This document shows, one piece after another, positions 15,350 to 24,360 of a stretch of DNA of 33,245 bases; positions within the stretch are counted from its first letter, which is position 1; each line of letters opens with the position of its first letter. The position numbers were made by a program, and so were the translations under genes. This DNA is from an uncultured bacterium. GTDB taxonomy: Bacteria; Bacteroidota; Ignavibacteria; Kapaibacteriales; UBA4661. Under the pieces are notes generated by a model. The model saw nothing but the letters and a program-made list of their open reading frames with translations, did not search any database and had not been told where the DNA came from. The stretch lies in NCBI GenBank assembly GCA_937899715.1, contig CALCNX010000054.1:1-33245 (forward strand), read 5' to 3'.

Positions 15350-17815
15350 TCAGCCTTCTTTAGCCCGTACCTGCTCAATAAAATACGTTCTCATCATACC
15401 CTTGCCCTTAATCTCCAATTCGCCACGCTCCTCAAACGCAAAACTGTCTTTACTGTCCTTGAGTGCTTCATAGACTGCCGACGAACAATGCACACGCCCC
15501 GCTTCGCCGTGAGACTCCATGCGGCTTGCCGTGTTCACGGTATCGCCCCAGAGGTCGTAGGCAAATTTGTTCTGCCCGATAACACCCGCCGTTGCCTCGC
15601 CGCAGTGCAATCCTACGCGAATCTTCAAGTCCACACCCAAAAATTCTGAACAGCGCTCTATTTCTTGCGCCATTTGCAATCCCAGTTCCGCCATTGCAGC
15701 AATGTGGTCTTTGCGGGAATCAAGCAACCCACCTGCGACCATATAGGCATCACCTATCGTTTTTATTTTCTCCAAGCCGTGCTGCTCCGTCAGTGTGTCG
15801 AAGGCGGAGAATACGACGTTCAGCATTTCAACTAGTTCTTTCGGACCGACACTTGAGGATAGCTTGGTAAAGCCAACAATATCAGCGAAAAGAACACTGA
15901 CATTTGGCAAACCGTCAGCGATAATACCTTCGCCCTTTTTGAGGCGGTCGGCAATCGCTTCGGGTAGAATACTGCGAAGCAACTGGTCAGATTTTTCGCG
16001 CTCGTGCTGCACTTGCGCTATGTATTTGTGCTGTTGGCGGCGTATGTTGTACAATTCATAATGAAATTTCAGACGCGCAATAATTTCTGCTTTTTGAAAC
16101 GGCTTTATCACGTAGTCCGCGCCGCCTGCCTCAAAGCCCTTCACAATAGCTTGCGTATCATTCAAACCGCTCATAAAAATTACCGGAATATCCTGCGTTT
16201 CTTCAAGGCTTTTGATTTCCTTGCAGACTTCGTAGCCGTCAATATCCGGCAATACAATATCCAAGAGCACAATGTCCGGTGCATGGTCAGCGACCGCATC
16301 CAAAGCCGCATTGCCACTTGTTACCAGCGTCAAATCAAACACTTCATGGTGCAAAATCGTTTTCAAAATAGACAAATTGGTAACGGAATCATCCACAATC
16401 AGAAGGCGCGGCTTGTGCGTATCCTGCTTGGACATCTCTTCGGCAACATTGAAAGCATCAGCTCGAATGCTCTCCAACATAGACATATCGCGCTGCTGGA
16501 CGCTGCTTTGGCTTTGCTGCATGGTATCTACTTCTTCTTCAAATTTCAACAAGCGGCGCTGTAAACGTTGCAAATCTTCTGCAAGCCTCATATTATCATG
16601 GATTTTGTCAGTGCTTGTTTCTGGATTTTCTCCTTCGGTGGAAATATCTTTTTTGATTTGCTCAATCGCGCCCAGCATCTCAGTCATGGTACTTTGCAAA
16701 GTTTCTTTTTTCTGCCTGCGATCAGCTAGGGTCGTGAATGCTCCTGCCAACTTCGTAATATCCGTTTGCACAGAGTGTGCCGAAGCAAGACGACGGGTTA
16801 CTTTCGCGGTCTGGGTGGTAACGATTTCGGGAATAGTTACGTTCAGCGCATCTGCTTGATTTTTGACCAATGCCTGAAGTTCCTGAATAGGCTTGCGAAG
16901 GCTCTGTTCGGTGAGTCTGGGAATGTCGGTGATTTCTTGCGTGAGCGAATCAAATGCAGAAAAATAGTTTTTGAGTTCGCCGACAGCTTCTTCGAGTACA
17001 CGATGGCGCTCATCGGTTTCAGTTTGGTGATGCTTCATTTCATCAAGCATCTGGCTGACCCGACCCAGTGCTTGTATCAAGAAATGATACTCTTCAGGAT
17101 TTTGCTCTGTGCGGGGGAGTTGTTCTTCTCCCAAATCGCCGTATCCTTCAAGTTCCCTTTCATGGTTATAAATTGCCCCACTCTGCACAGCATTAGAGAG
17201 TGACTCAAGTGTTTCGTTGATTTGCTTTTGAATGAGGTCAAGCTCAGTGCCAAATAGATTTGTGAAGTCTTCCCGCAAGAGCTTTGGCAGCGCAAGTTCG
17301 AGTGCATCAAAACTAGCCCGAAACTGCTTCTCAAGCCCTGTTTGTAGTTGAATTTGTAATTCGTTGGCAATGTGTTCCTCTAAACGCTCACCGATGCTTG
17401 TGCTTATGCCTGTGCTGAGTTCAGCCTGAAGACGGTTTTGCTGGCTTTCAGAATGGCGTTGTAATTGCTGCTCTAATTGGTTTTGAATCTCGACGGGTAA
17501 CTGCCGATGGAGTTCTACTAGTGCATCATTGAGCATGGACATCGCGTATTTCACTTCCTCGGAGGCACTCTGCGCATGGCTTGTTTGCTCTTTCGCAGTG
17601 GATTCTATCAGGGCTGTGGTGCGCTGTGCATGAATCATTGCCTTCGAGAGCGCCGAGCGTATTTCGCTGGAATAATTTGCCTGCTCAATGAGCGCAGTAG
17701 CCGCAGTGGTGGCACTCGAACGAAGTTGAAAAAGCAGCCACAAGGATAATCCGGCAAGAGCCATCAATATCCCTAGCATCGGCAGTACCCAAAAAAGAAG
17801 AGTTTCGGAGGACAT
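15350..17815 (-). CDS. Membrane-anchored adenylate cyclase with receiver domain
   Basis: The 821-residue protein has one N-terminal membrane segment (about residues 7-30), then about 430 residues of mostly coiled coil. A receiver domain follows, with D475-D476 and phospho-acceptor D519 (VLLDIVLPD), and then a C-terminal class III cyclase domain. Metal ligands are D645 (FADIVGFT) and D689 (IGDAYMV). The purine-specificity residues are K685 (KIKTIGD) and the Asp in FAYDLWGDTVN, the adenylate pair rather than the guanylate pair, and NTASR gives the transition-state Asn and Arg. It should make cAMP in the cytoplasm under control of phosphorylation at D519. No kinase gene is adjacent, so its partner lies elsewhere or is shared. 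Confidence 0.93.
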   Translation of the reverse strand: MSSETLLFWVLPMLGILMALAGLSLWLLFQLRSSATTAATALIEQANYSSEIRSALSKAMIHAQRTTALIESTAKEQTSHAQSASEEVKYAMSMLNDALVELHRQLPVEIQNQLEQQLQRHSESQQNRLQAELSTGISTSIGERLEEHIANELQIQLQTGLEKQFRASFDALELALPKLLREDFTNLFGTELDLIQKQINETLESLSNAVQSGAIYNHERELEGYGDLGEEQLPRTEQNPEEYHFLIQALGRVSQMLDEMKHHQTETDERHRVLEEAVGELKNYFSAFDSLTQEITDIPRLTEQSLRKPIQELQALVKNQADALNVTIPEIVTTQTAKVTRRLASAHSVQTDITKLAGAFTTLADRRQKKETLQSTMTEMLGAIEQIKKDISTEGENPETSTDKIHDNMRLAEDLQRLQRRLLKFEEEVDTMQQSQSSVQQRDMSMLESIRADAFNVAEEMSKQDTHKPRLLIVDDSVTNLSILKTILHHEVFDLTLVTSGNAALDAVADHAPDIVLLDIVLPDIDGYEVCKEIKSLEETQDIPVIFMSGLNDTQAIVKGFEAGGADYVIKPFQKAEIIARLKFHYELYNIRRQQHKYIAQVQHEREKSDQLLRSILPEAIADRLKKGEGIIADGLPNVSVLFADIVGFTKLSSSVGPKELVEMLNVVFSAFDTLTEQHGLEKIKTIGDAYMVAGGLLDSRKDHIAAMAELGLQMAQEIERCSEFLGVDLKIRVGLHCGEATAGVIGQNKFAYDLWGDTVNTASRMESHGEAGRVHCSSAVYEALKDSKDSFAFEERGELEIKGKGMMRTYFIEQVRAKEG

Positions 17816-17988
17816 AATCGCGTATCCTTGTAAAAAAATTGAGTGTTGTTCGTTTGTTGTTCAATCTCTATTGTTCGGACTTAACAGAATAAAAATATAC
17901 AAATACAATGCCATATCTGCCTCTGAAAATAAGGCTTTCATCGCAAATTCTTCACAATAAATACTTCATCTATATCCATTCATTGCAG

Positions 17989-18009
17989 AATACTATGGAA
18001 AATAGTATT
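17989..18009. repeat. Inverted repeat just upstream of the DoxX gene
   Basis: AATACTAT at 17989-17996 pairs with ATAGTATT at 18002-18009 around a GGAAA spacer. It ends eight bases before the TTG start of the DoxX gene and lies in the divergent region between that gene and the cyclase. It could be an operator or a hairpin over the start site. Confidence 0.5.
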
Positions 18010-18017
18010 TTCGCTCT

Positions 18018-18527
18018 TTGCTACTAGCGCTAATACGGAACCCCAAATGGAGAGAACGATTGAGAGAAACGATACATTCTTTTTTTAGCCAGATTTCACG
18101 CCCTTTCGGACGGGAATCCGTAATTTTACTCTTGCGGATGTGGCTGGGGCTGATTATGATTTATCATGGCTCAGACAAACTTTTTCGCAACTTCGACCCC
18201 TTCACAACACACTTGACTACCTTCGGTATTCCCCTTTCTAAATTTGTTTCCAGCTTTTTTACCGTATCGCAGTTTGCTGGTGGAGCATTACTGTTTTTGG
18301 GGTTATTTACTCGTCCGGCTCTGGTTTGTATTGTGTTGACTGTGTTTTCGGCGGTTGTGGAAGCATTGTTTTTTGTGAATTACGACCCATTTTCTCGCAA
18401 AGGTGAGCTTGCTTTTACTTACACTATCATTAGTTTCGCACTTTTGGTTAGTGGTCCGGGTCTGTATAGCCTTGACCATTATTTAAGCCGATTCAAACAA
18501 ACCGAAGAGCATGATGAACACCTCTAA
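18018..18527 (+). CDS. DoxX family membrane protein
   Basis: The 169-residue protein has four hydrophobic segments and the DoxX-family pattern: LLLRMWLGLIMIYHGSDKL, then FTVSQFAGGALLFLGLFTRPAL and a LVSGPGLYSLDHYL end. DoxX proteins are small inner-membrane proteins, variously linked to respiratory or thiol-redox complexes; the role here is unknown. The frame has no ATG before residue 41, and an in-frame stop lies at 18003, so TTG at 18018 is the only reasonable start. The substrate-binding protein gene follows, 40 nt from its preferred start, so the two are probably co-transcribed. Confidence 0.87.
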   Translation: MLLALIRNPKWRERLRETIHSFFSQISRPFGRESVILLLRMWLGLIMIYHGSDKLFRNFDPFTTHLTTFGIPLSKFVSSFFTVSQFAGGALLFLGLFTRPALVCIVLTVFSAVVEALFFVNYDPFSRKGELAFTYTIISFALLVSGPGLYSLDHYLSRFKQTEEHDEHL

Positions 18528-18567
18528 CTTTTTGAAATCACCGTTTGTATATTTTTTCTTTTACGCC

Positions 18568-19914
18568 ATGAAAACACGAATTACTTTCGCTTGCGTGTCT
18601 TGCTTGCTCGTGTTCTGCACAGTGCATAGCTATACGACTCTTGCCCAAGCGCCTACGCCTAAGCCCTCGTCTCCAACTGCTACGCCCGCCAAAGCAGCAG
18701 AAACGATTAAAATTGGTATGAGCATTGTTACGAACGACCCAACAGGAAACACGCAGCTTCAGGGCGCGCGCATGGCTGTCGAGGAAATCAATGCTGCTGG
18801 TGGAGTTTTGGGGAAAAAGATGGAGCTCGTTCCGGTGTATAATGAAACACGAAACTATCCCAAAGCACAAGCATTTATCAATAGTTTGATAAGCGATGGC
18901 GCGAAGTATATCATTACTTCCGGCGGTTCGGGCATGACGATGAAAGCTGCTGAAATCACGATTCCGAATAAAGTTTTGCTTATTACTGGTTCTTCTTCAT
19001 CGCCTAAAATCAGCGACCTTGCGGATAATGACCTTGTCTGGCGCACCGTACCCTCCGATGCTTTTCAAGGGCGCATTGCAGCTGTGTATATGGACTCTCT
19101 CAAAGTACGCACTGCGGGCTTGATTTACCTTGACAATCCCTACGGCAATGAGCTTTCCAAAACGTTTCGTGAGGTATTCGAGAAGCGCCGTGGAAAGATT
19201 CTTGCCTCGGTAAAAATACCGGACATGACGAATTACGAAAACTTCGATTTCAAACCGATTGCCGACCAAGTATTCTCCCAGAAGCCGCAACTAGTCTATC
19301 TGGTGAGCTATGGCGAGGAAGGCGCAAAAATCATCAACGCAGCCAAGCCTCACTTCACGGGCGCTTACAAACCTCAGCTTCTGGGCTGCGATGCAAACTA
19401 CAACAACGATTTTCTCTATGGCGCAGAACAATCCTTGATTGAAGGTATGCTTGGGTTTGTCTATATTCACCCACAGAATTACCCGAACTACGAAAAATTT
19501 AACACCGCATTTGAAGCATATCAAAGCAAAGCAAACAACGATGCCACTGAGATGTCTGCCAACTCCCTTGCTTCCTTACTGGGTGCGGTCTCGACTAATT
19601 CCTATGGTGCGACGGTGTACGACGCAATCTATACTCTTGCCTACGCCATGCTAAAAGCAAAATCTACCGCTCCAGCAGATGTAGCAAAAACAATGCGCCT
19701 TGTGGCAAACGATAACGATGGTGCAACGCTTATCAACGTCGGCGAGTTTGCCAAAGCCGCAGCAATTATTGCGAAAGGCGGCAATATCAATTATGATGGC
19801 GCGAGTGGCTCGTTGGACTTCAATGATACAGGTGACGTTACTAGCGGCACATATATTATCTGGAAAGTAAAAGATGGTAAGTTTATCGAAGCAAGTACCA
19901 TTTCTTTCCCCTAG
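18568..19914 (+). CDS. Periplasmic ligand-binding protein, branched-chain amino-acid ABC type (Peripla_BP_6)
   Basis: From the Met at 18568 the protein is 448 residues with a signal peptide (MKTRITFACVSCLLVFCTV through TLAQ) and a Pro/Thr/Ala-rich linker. The longer frame to 18511 overlaps the DoxX gene. The mature part begins IKIGMSIVTNDPTGNTQLQG and continues VEEINAAGGVLGKKMELV, the classic LivJ-type type I periplasmic-binding opening. It then shows ITSGGSGMT, SDAFQGRIAA and VYLVSYGEEGAKI. These proteins bind amino acids, urea, amides or aromatics in the periplasm. No permease or ATPase genes flank it, so it may serve a distant transporter or a sensor. A strong terminator follows. Confidence 0.92.
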   Translation: MKTRITFACVSCLLVFCTVHSYTTLAQAPTPKPSSPTATPAKAAETIKIGMSIVTNDPTGNTQLQGARMAVEEINAAGGVLGKKMELVPVYNETRNYPKAQAFINSLISDGAKYIITSGGSGMTMKAAEITIPNKVLLITGSSSSPKISDLADNDLVWRTVPSDAFQGRIAAVYMDSLKVRTAGLIYLDNPYGNELSKTFREVFEKRRGKILASVKIPDMTNYENFDFKPIADQVFSQKPQLVYLVSYGEEGAKIINAAKPHFTGAYKPQLLGCDANYNNDFLYGAEQSLIEGMLGFVYIHPQNYPNYEKFNTAFEAYQSKANNDATEMSANSLASLLGAVSTNSYGATVYDAIYTLAYAMLKAKSTAPADVAKTMRLVANDNDGATLINVGEFAKAAAIIAKGGNINYDGASGSLDFNDTGDVTSGTYIIWKVKDGKFIEASTISFP

Positions 19915-19940
19915 ATAAAAATCACAGGACCTCACATTAC

Positions 19941-19980
19941 ATCAAAAGCCCGATAAACATTTGTTTATCGGGCTTTTGAT
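19941..19980. terminator. Strong bidirectional Rho-independent terminator
   Basis: A perfect 19-bp inverted repeat (19941-19959 with 19962-19980) has a GC-rich core AGCCCGATAAAC and A/T ends. It lies 26 nt after the binding-protein stop and 60 nt beyond the end of the convergent GH18 gene, and can serve both. Confidence 0.93.
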
Positions 19981-20040
19981 TGCAAATGGTAAAAGATTGT
20001 GTCTCAAAAAGCATGATGAGATTAATATAAATCATAAACC

Positions 20041-21024
20041 TTACTGCCCTTTCACAATCTCCGTAATAGCCTTCAGCAGCGACGTAGCGTCCTTTGTATC
20101 GGATGCCAATTCCCAAATCATAATGCCGCCACCATTCTCAATCGCAAAGGCTGTTTTCGCTCGCATGGTGCTCAATCCGTTGTAGAAGCATCCGTCTATC
20201 TCGTCTTTGAACGGTGCAGCTTTATCCCGTGCCACAAGGCTTTTGTACGCACCGTCTTCTTTGCTCGGTCTGCCATAAAAAGGAACGCCGAGAATGGCTT
20301 TTTCTTTTGGTAATCCTTTGTCCAGCCAGTATTTGAGGGATTTTTGCGCCACCTCGTAGGAAGAATGAGGCGGCGTTTGATTGTCATACGCCATTATGTT
20401 GATAAAATCTACCATACTAAACACCGAGGCAGGAATCCCATCGCCGATAGAACCAAAAAGCACGACTGCTGCCGTCAGAATCTTTTTCTCGGCATGAAGT
20501 GCTTTTCCCAAATCGGTCATCAGCGTATCGAAGTAGAGTGAAGAAGCGCCCACATCAGGATATTCCCAATCAACATCCACGCCGTCCAGATGATAGTCTT
20601 TCACCATTTTCATTGTGTTTTTGATAAACGCTGTGCGGGCGGCACTTGAAGCAGCAAGCCGCTCAAACGCGACATCATTGCCGCCTCCGTCGCCTAAATC
20701 CCAACCGCCAATAGCAATACAGGCTTTCACATTTTTTTTGTGCGCCAGCGCCACCATTTGCCGAAGCGCTGCGGGATTACCCCGCAATTCAAGCGAACCA
20801 TCCGCTTTCGGAACGGCAAACGAAAAGTTAATGTGCGTCAAGCCATCATAGACGAGTGCATCAGCCTTTCCATTCCAACTCGCCCAATAACCAACCACCT
20901 TAAAATCTTTGGACGCTTTCGCTGGTGCAATCGGTGGAGTTGTTGCGGCTAAAGTAATGCGCCATGACATAACAAAAAGAGCAAAGCCAGCAATGCAAGA
21001 ATATCGTATGAAGGTCATAATCAT
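20041..21024 (-). CDS. Glycoside hydrolase family 18 protein (chitinase-like), exported
   Basis: The 327-residue protein has an N-terminal signal segment (about residues 1-27, ending TLAA) and one GH18 TIM barrel. The catalytic motif DxxDxDxE is intact as D147-G-V-D150-V-D152-W-E154, followed by YPD. The SxGG motif reads A-I-G-G-W, and late barrel strands show DFINIMAYD and GVPFYGRP. GH18 enzymes split beta-1,4 bonds next to GlcNAc by substrate-assisted catalysis. Both chitinases and endo-beta-N-acetylglucosaminidases acting on N-glycans belong here. The WEYP context favours the chitinase branch; the pairing with a GH92 mannosidase only 35 nt upstream leaves an N-glycan role open. No carbohydrate-binding or sorting domain is present. 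Confidence 0.92.
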   Translation of the reverse strand: MIMTFIRYSCIAGFALFVMSWRITLAATTPPIAPAKASKDFKVVGYWASWNGKADALVYDGLTHINFSFAVPKADGSLELRGNPAALRQMVALAHKKNVKACIAIGGWDLGDGGGNDVAFERLAASSAARTAFIKNTMKMVKDYHLDGVDVDWEYPDVGASSLYFDTLMTDLGKALHAEKKILTAAVVLFGSIGDGIPASVFSMVDFINIMAYDNQTPPHSSYEVAQKSLKYWLDKGLPKEKAILGVPFYGRPSKEDGAYKSLVARDKAAPFKDEIDGCFYNGLSTMRAKTAFAIENGGGIMIWELASDTKDATSLLKAITEIVKGQ

Positions 21025-21059
21025 AACCTGTGGGTGAAAATGAGTGGAATGTTTCCGAG

Positions 21060-24000
21060 TTACCGAATAATTATCTCATCAATAAAAATATACGCCTCGC
21101 CGCCAAAGCCTTCATGCCAGCGCGGCAAAGTACCATAATTGCGAGCAAATACCTTCACGTACCGTGCTTTCTGTGCTGGAATAGTTTGCACAAAATCCCT
21201 TGTGGTAACGGTGTAATCCGTATCGGCAGTGGTATTTTGAATCGTTGCTACATTCGTAAAGGTCTTTCCATCCACAGAAACAGCAAATTCAACGCTTTTG
21301 GGCATAAAAATCCACGGGCGAACATCTTGCAAAAAGCCTGCACCTACTGTGGTAATAGATTTCACTTCGCCCATATCCACAATTGCCTCAAAGTTTTTGC
21401 CCCAATACCCCTGCCATGCGCCCGTGCGGAAATCGCGTCCGCCCCGCAAGCCATCGACAAGTGCGTCTGCGCCGCCTGCACCATACTGAGAAACGTAATC
21501 GGAAAGTAACCGAACATTCCAATTATTCGGCACATGGGAATAGTTTGCTGTGGCAATGAAACTTTTTTCTCCTTGTGCGTTCACAGCGATTGCCTTGATC
21601 GTGCAAGTCGTATTCACCGCAAAAGGTTTTGTATAAAGTTTTGTTGTTGCCGATGTACTAGCGCTTGGTTCGGAGCCATTTGTGGTATAGAGTATTTTTG
21701 TGCCTTGTTCTGCATGACTCATTCGGACATCCATCGAAACTTTGAACGAATGATTCGTCGCTTCGATGATTGGCACTGGTACAAACGGCACATTGCGAAT
21801 ACTGGAAATCGCACTACCATTTTCTGCAATGCCCCATCCGGTGTTCGGAGTAGCACCCATTGTAAGCACCAGTTCTCCGCCGGCAAGAATATCAGCGTGT
21901 GCCAGAAACGACGTTGAATACGGCTTCCCGTTCAAAGTTGCAGACTGAATATACACATTGTTTTTCCCATTGTTATTAGCCTTCACAACAAATGTTTTAC
22001 CATTCTCAAGTCTCAAGCGGGCTTCCCCAAAAAGCGGCGAACCAATCGCATAAACTGGTGAGCCGGGCGTGACGGAATAAAATCCCAAGCTACTCAGCAC
22101 ATACCACGCGGACATTTGCCCACAATCGTCATTGCCCGACAGCCCGTCTGCTTGCGGAGTAAACAAACTATCAAGAATGCGCCGCACCATTGCTTGCGTT
22201 TTCCACGGTTTTCCGGCATAATTATAGAGATACGCCGCATGGTGGCTTGGCTCGTTGCCTTGAGCATATTGCCCGATAAGCCCGGTAACGTCTGCTTGTT
22301 CGCGTCCTGTCGTGTGCGGGTCAGCCGTAAAAAGAGCATCAATTTTTGCATCGAAGCGTTCTTTTCCGCCTAAGAGTGCGGTCAAACCGCCAAGGTCTTG
22401 CAGCGCAAAGAAGCTATAATGCCAACTATTGCCTTCGGTGTAGTGGAAATTTACTTCTCTGGGGTCGAAGGGCGCGAACCAACCGCCATTTTTGCGAGCA
22501 CGCATAAAACCTGTTGCGGGGTCGAAAAGATTTTTGTAATACTGCGCCCGCTTCATATAGGTTTCGTACTCTTCCCGTTTGCCTAGCATTTGAGCCACTT
22601 GCGCAATACACCAATCGTCGTAGGCATACTCCAGCGTTTTTGAGACTGACTCATGTTCGTCTTCGATACCGATAAAACCTTGCTTCTTGTATGCTTCCAA
22701 ACCAAAATGATTCAGCTCCGCACTGTGCTTCATTGCTCGCAAGGCTTTTTGCATATCAAAGCCCGTAATGCCCTTCGCTGCTGCATCTGCAATCACCGAT
22801 ACTGCGTGATAGCCAATCATACAATCGGTCTCGTTTCCTGCCAGTTCCCATACGGGAAGCCGAGCGCCGTCATCATAATCAGCCAAAAATGTTTTGATAA
22901 AATCGAGTGTGCGTTTCGGCTGAATGATGGTATAGAGCGGGTGCGCGGCACGGAACGTATCCCACAGCGAAAAAATAGTATGGTGCGTATAATCTTGTGC
23001 GGTATGAATTTTTTTATCCAACCCGAAATACTGCCCATCCACATCCATAAACACATTTGGGGCGTTCATTGTGTGATAGAGCGCCGTGTAGAAGGTTCGC
23101 ATTTGCTCCGGCGAACCACCCGAAACTTGAATTGCAGAGAGTTCTTTTTGCCATGCAGCATCAGCATCCTTGCGGACAGCATCAAAATTCCAATCCTTAA
23201 CCTCCGCTTGCAAGTTCTTACGAGCGCCTTCCACGCTCACGGCAGAAATAGCAACTTTTACCAAAATTTGTTCGCCTTTTTTTGTGGTGAAGCGTACGAA
23301 TGCTTTCAGGTTTGTGCCGCTTGCGCTGTCGGTTTTGCTGCGGAGTGTGTCATTTGTGGCGATACCGAACTGCGTAAAGGGCTTGGAAAATTCTGCCACA
23401 AAATACACTCGTTGGTCTCGCGCCCACGCATCGGAACGGCGATAGCCCTCAATTCGATTCTTCCCAACGACGCGAATGGTGGATTCCAACACTTTATCGC
23501 GGTGCTGCAAGTCCATGATAATATTCGCCTCGCGGCTTGCCGGAAACGTGTAACGGTGAACGCCAACGCGCGTGGTAGCAGTTAGTTCTGCAAAAATATT
23601 ATCGTCTTCTAACTGCACCGCATAATATCCGGGATGCGCTTGTTCTTTACTGTGGCGAAAGCGTGAGGCATAGCCCTTTGTGCTGGTGCTATCTTCTCTG
23701 CCTTGCCATGAAATAGCACCCACGGTCGGCATAATAAGAACATCACCATATTCCGAAACGCCGACCCCGCTCAAATGCGTGTGCGAAAAACCATAGACGA
23801 TGGAATCGGAGTAATGATACCCCGAACAGCCGTCCCACCCCGTCAGACGCGTGTCTGGGCTTGGCTGAATCATTCCAAATGGAACAACCACTCCCGGATA
23901 TGTGTGTCCGTGAGCATCCGTCCCGACAAAAGGATTCACGTAGTCGGTATATCGTGCTTCAGCGCTCGCTTGCGGAGTAGTGGATTGAGTAGCCTTGCCA

Positions 24001-24086
24001 GATTTTATTTTTTGACCAAAAGCTATATGGCTACTAAAAAGAACAAGGCAAGCGAAGACAAGGCTGCGAAAAATGGAGGTACTCAT
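21060..24086 (-). CDS. GH92 alpha-mannosidase with chitobiase-like and F5/8 type C domains
   Basis: From MSTSIFRSLVFACLVLF at 24086 the protein is 1,008 residues with a signal peptide ending AFGQ; the frame is open to 24305, but that would precede the signal. The GH92 catalytic part (about 40-790) shows YVNPFVGTDAHGHTYPG, the G-N-E612-P-S-H-H motif and G-N-D653-D654-C-G-Q-M-S-A-W, which carry the general acid and base residues. Family members are Ca-dependent exo-mannosidases that trim alpha-mannose from N-glycans or mannans. A chitobiase C-terminal-like beta domain (ILYTTNGSEPS) and an F5/8 type C (CBM32-like) domain follow, probably for glycan binding. It is first in an operon with the GH18 gene and is divergent from the ROK kinase gene. 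Confidence 0.95.
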   Translation of the reverse strand: MSTSIFRSLVFACLVLFSSHIAFGQKIKSGKATQSTTPQASAEARYTDYVNPFVGTDAHGHTYPGVVVPFGMIQPSPDTRLTGWDGCSGYHYSDSIVYGFSHTHLSGVGVSEYGDVLIMPTVGAISWQGREDSTSTKGYASRFRHSKEQAHPGYYAVQLEDDNIFAELTATTRVGVHRYTFPASREANIIMDLQHRDKVLESTIRVVGKNRIEGYRRSDAWARDQRVYFVAEFSKPFTQFGIATNDTLRSKTDSASGTNLKAFVRFTTKKGEQILVKVAISAVSVEGARKNLQAEVKDWNFDAVRKDADAAWQKELSAIQVSGGSPEQMRTFYTALYHTMNAPNVFMDVDGQYFGLDKKIHTAQDYTHHTIFSLWDTFRAAHPLYTIIQPKRTLDFIKTFLADYDDGARLPVWELAGNETDCMIGYHAVSVIADAAAKGITGFDMQKALRAMKHSAELNHFGLEAYKKQGFIGIEDEHESVSKTLEYAYDDWCIAQVAQMLGKREEYETYMKRAQYYKNLFDPATGFMRARKNGGWFAPFDPREVNFHYTEGNSWHYSFFALQDLGGLTALLGGKERFDAKIDALFTADPHTTGREQADVTGLIGQYAQGNEPSHHAAYLYNYAGKPWKTQAMVRRILDSLFTPQADGLSGNDDCGQMSAWYVLSSLGFYSVTPGSPVYAIGSPLFGEARLRLENGKTFVVKANNNGKNNVYIQSATLNGKPYSTSFLAHADILAGGELVLTMGATPNTGWGIAENGSAISSIRNVPFVPVPIIEATNHSFKVSMDVRMSHAEQGTKILYTTNGSEPSASTSATTKLYTKPFAVNTTCTIKAIAVNAQGEKSFIATANYSHVPNNWNVRLLSDYVSQYGAGGADALVDGLRGGRDFRTGAWQGYWGKNFEAIVDMGEVKSITTVGAGFLQDVRPWIFMPKSVEFAVSVDGKTFTNVATIQNTTADTDYTVTTRDFVQTIPAQKARYVKVFARNYGTLPRWHEGFGGEAYIFIDEIIIR

Positions 24087-24312
24087 AAACGTTGACGGCT
24101 TCAAGGGTTGAGGGAGAATTAGATTTAGATAAAACCAGAAGTTGAAAATAGCGGAAGATTTGATTATCTGCACTACAAGACGATTGCCAGTATGATTTTC
24201 TATCAGCACGTGCGCATTGCGTTGTTGCGTTCCCCGTGCGTAATTCGTATTTTTCCTCTTATTTTCCTTGTGCTTTTGGTTCGGGGGAAATTCGGTGTCT
24301 GGCATTGGAACT

Positions 24313-24340
24313 TTGCTATTTTACAAACTGACTATTTTTT
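24313..24340 (+). promoter_or_regulatory. Candidate promoter for the ROK kinase gene
   Basis: TTG at 24313-24315 and TATTTTTT at 24333-24340 are 17 nt apart. This fits the Bacteroidota TTG-(N17-19)-TAnnTTTG pattern with one mismatch, 20 nt before the ATG at 24361. It lies inside the frame of the longer possible start at 24268, which supports the shorter start. Confidence 0.4.
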
Positions 24341-24360
24341 CACATTTTCACTTCCTTGTT

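Noticed and set aside
22653..23585. Plus-strand open frame of 310 codons
   Set aside because: It is antisense to the GH92 gene and its Cys/His/Ile-rich composition is typical of a mirror frame.
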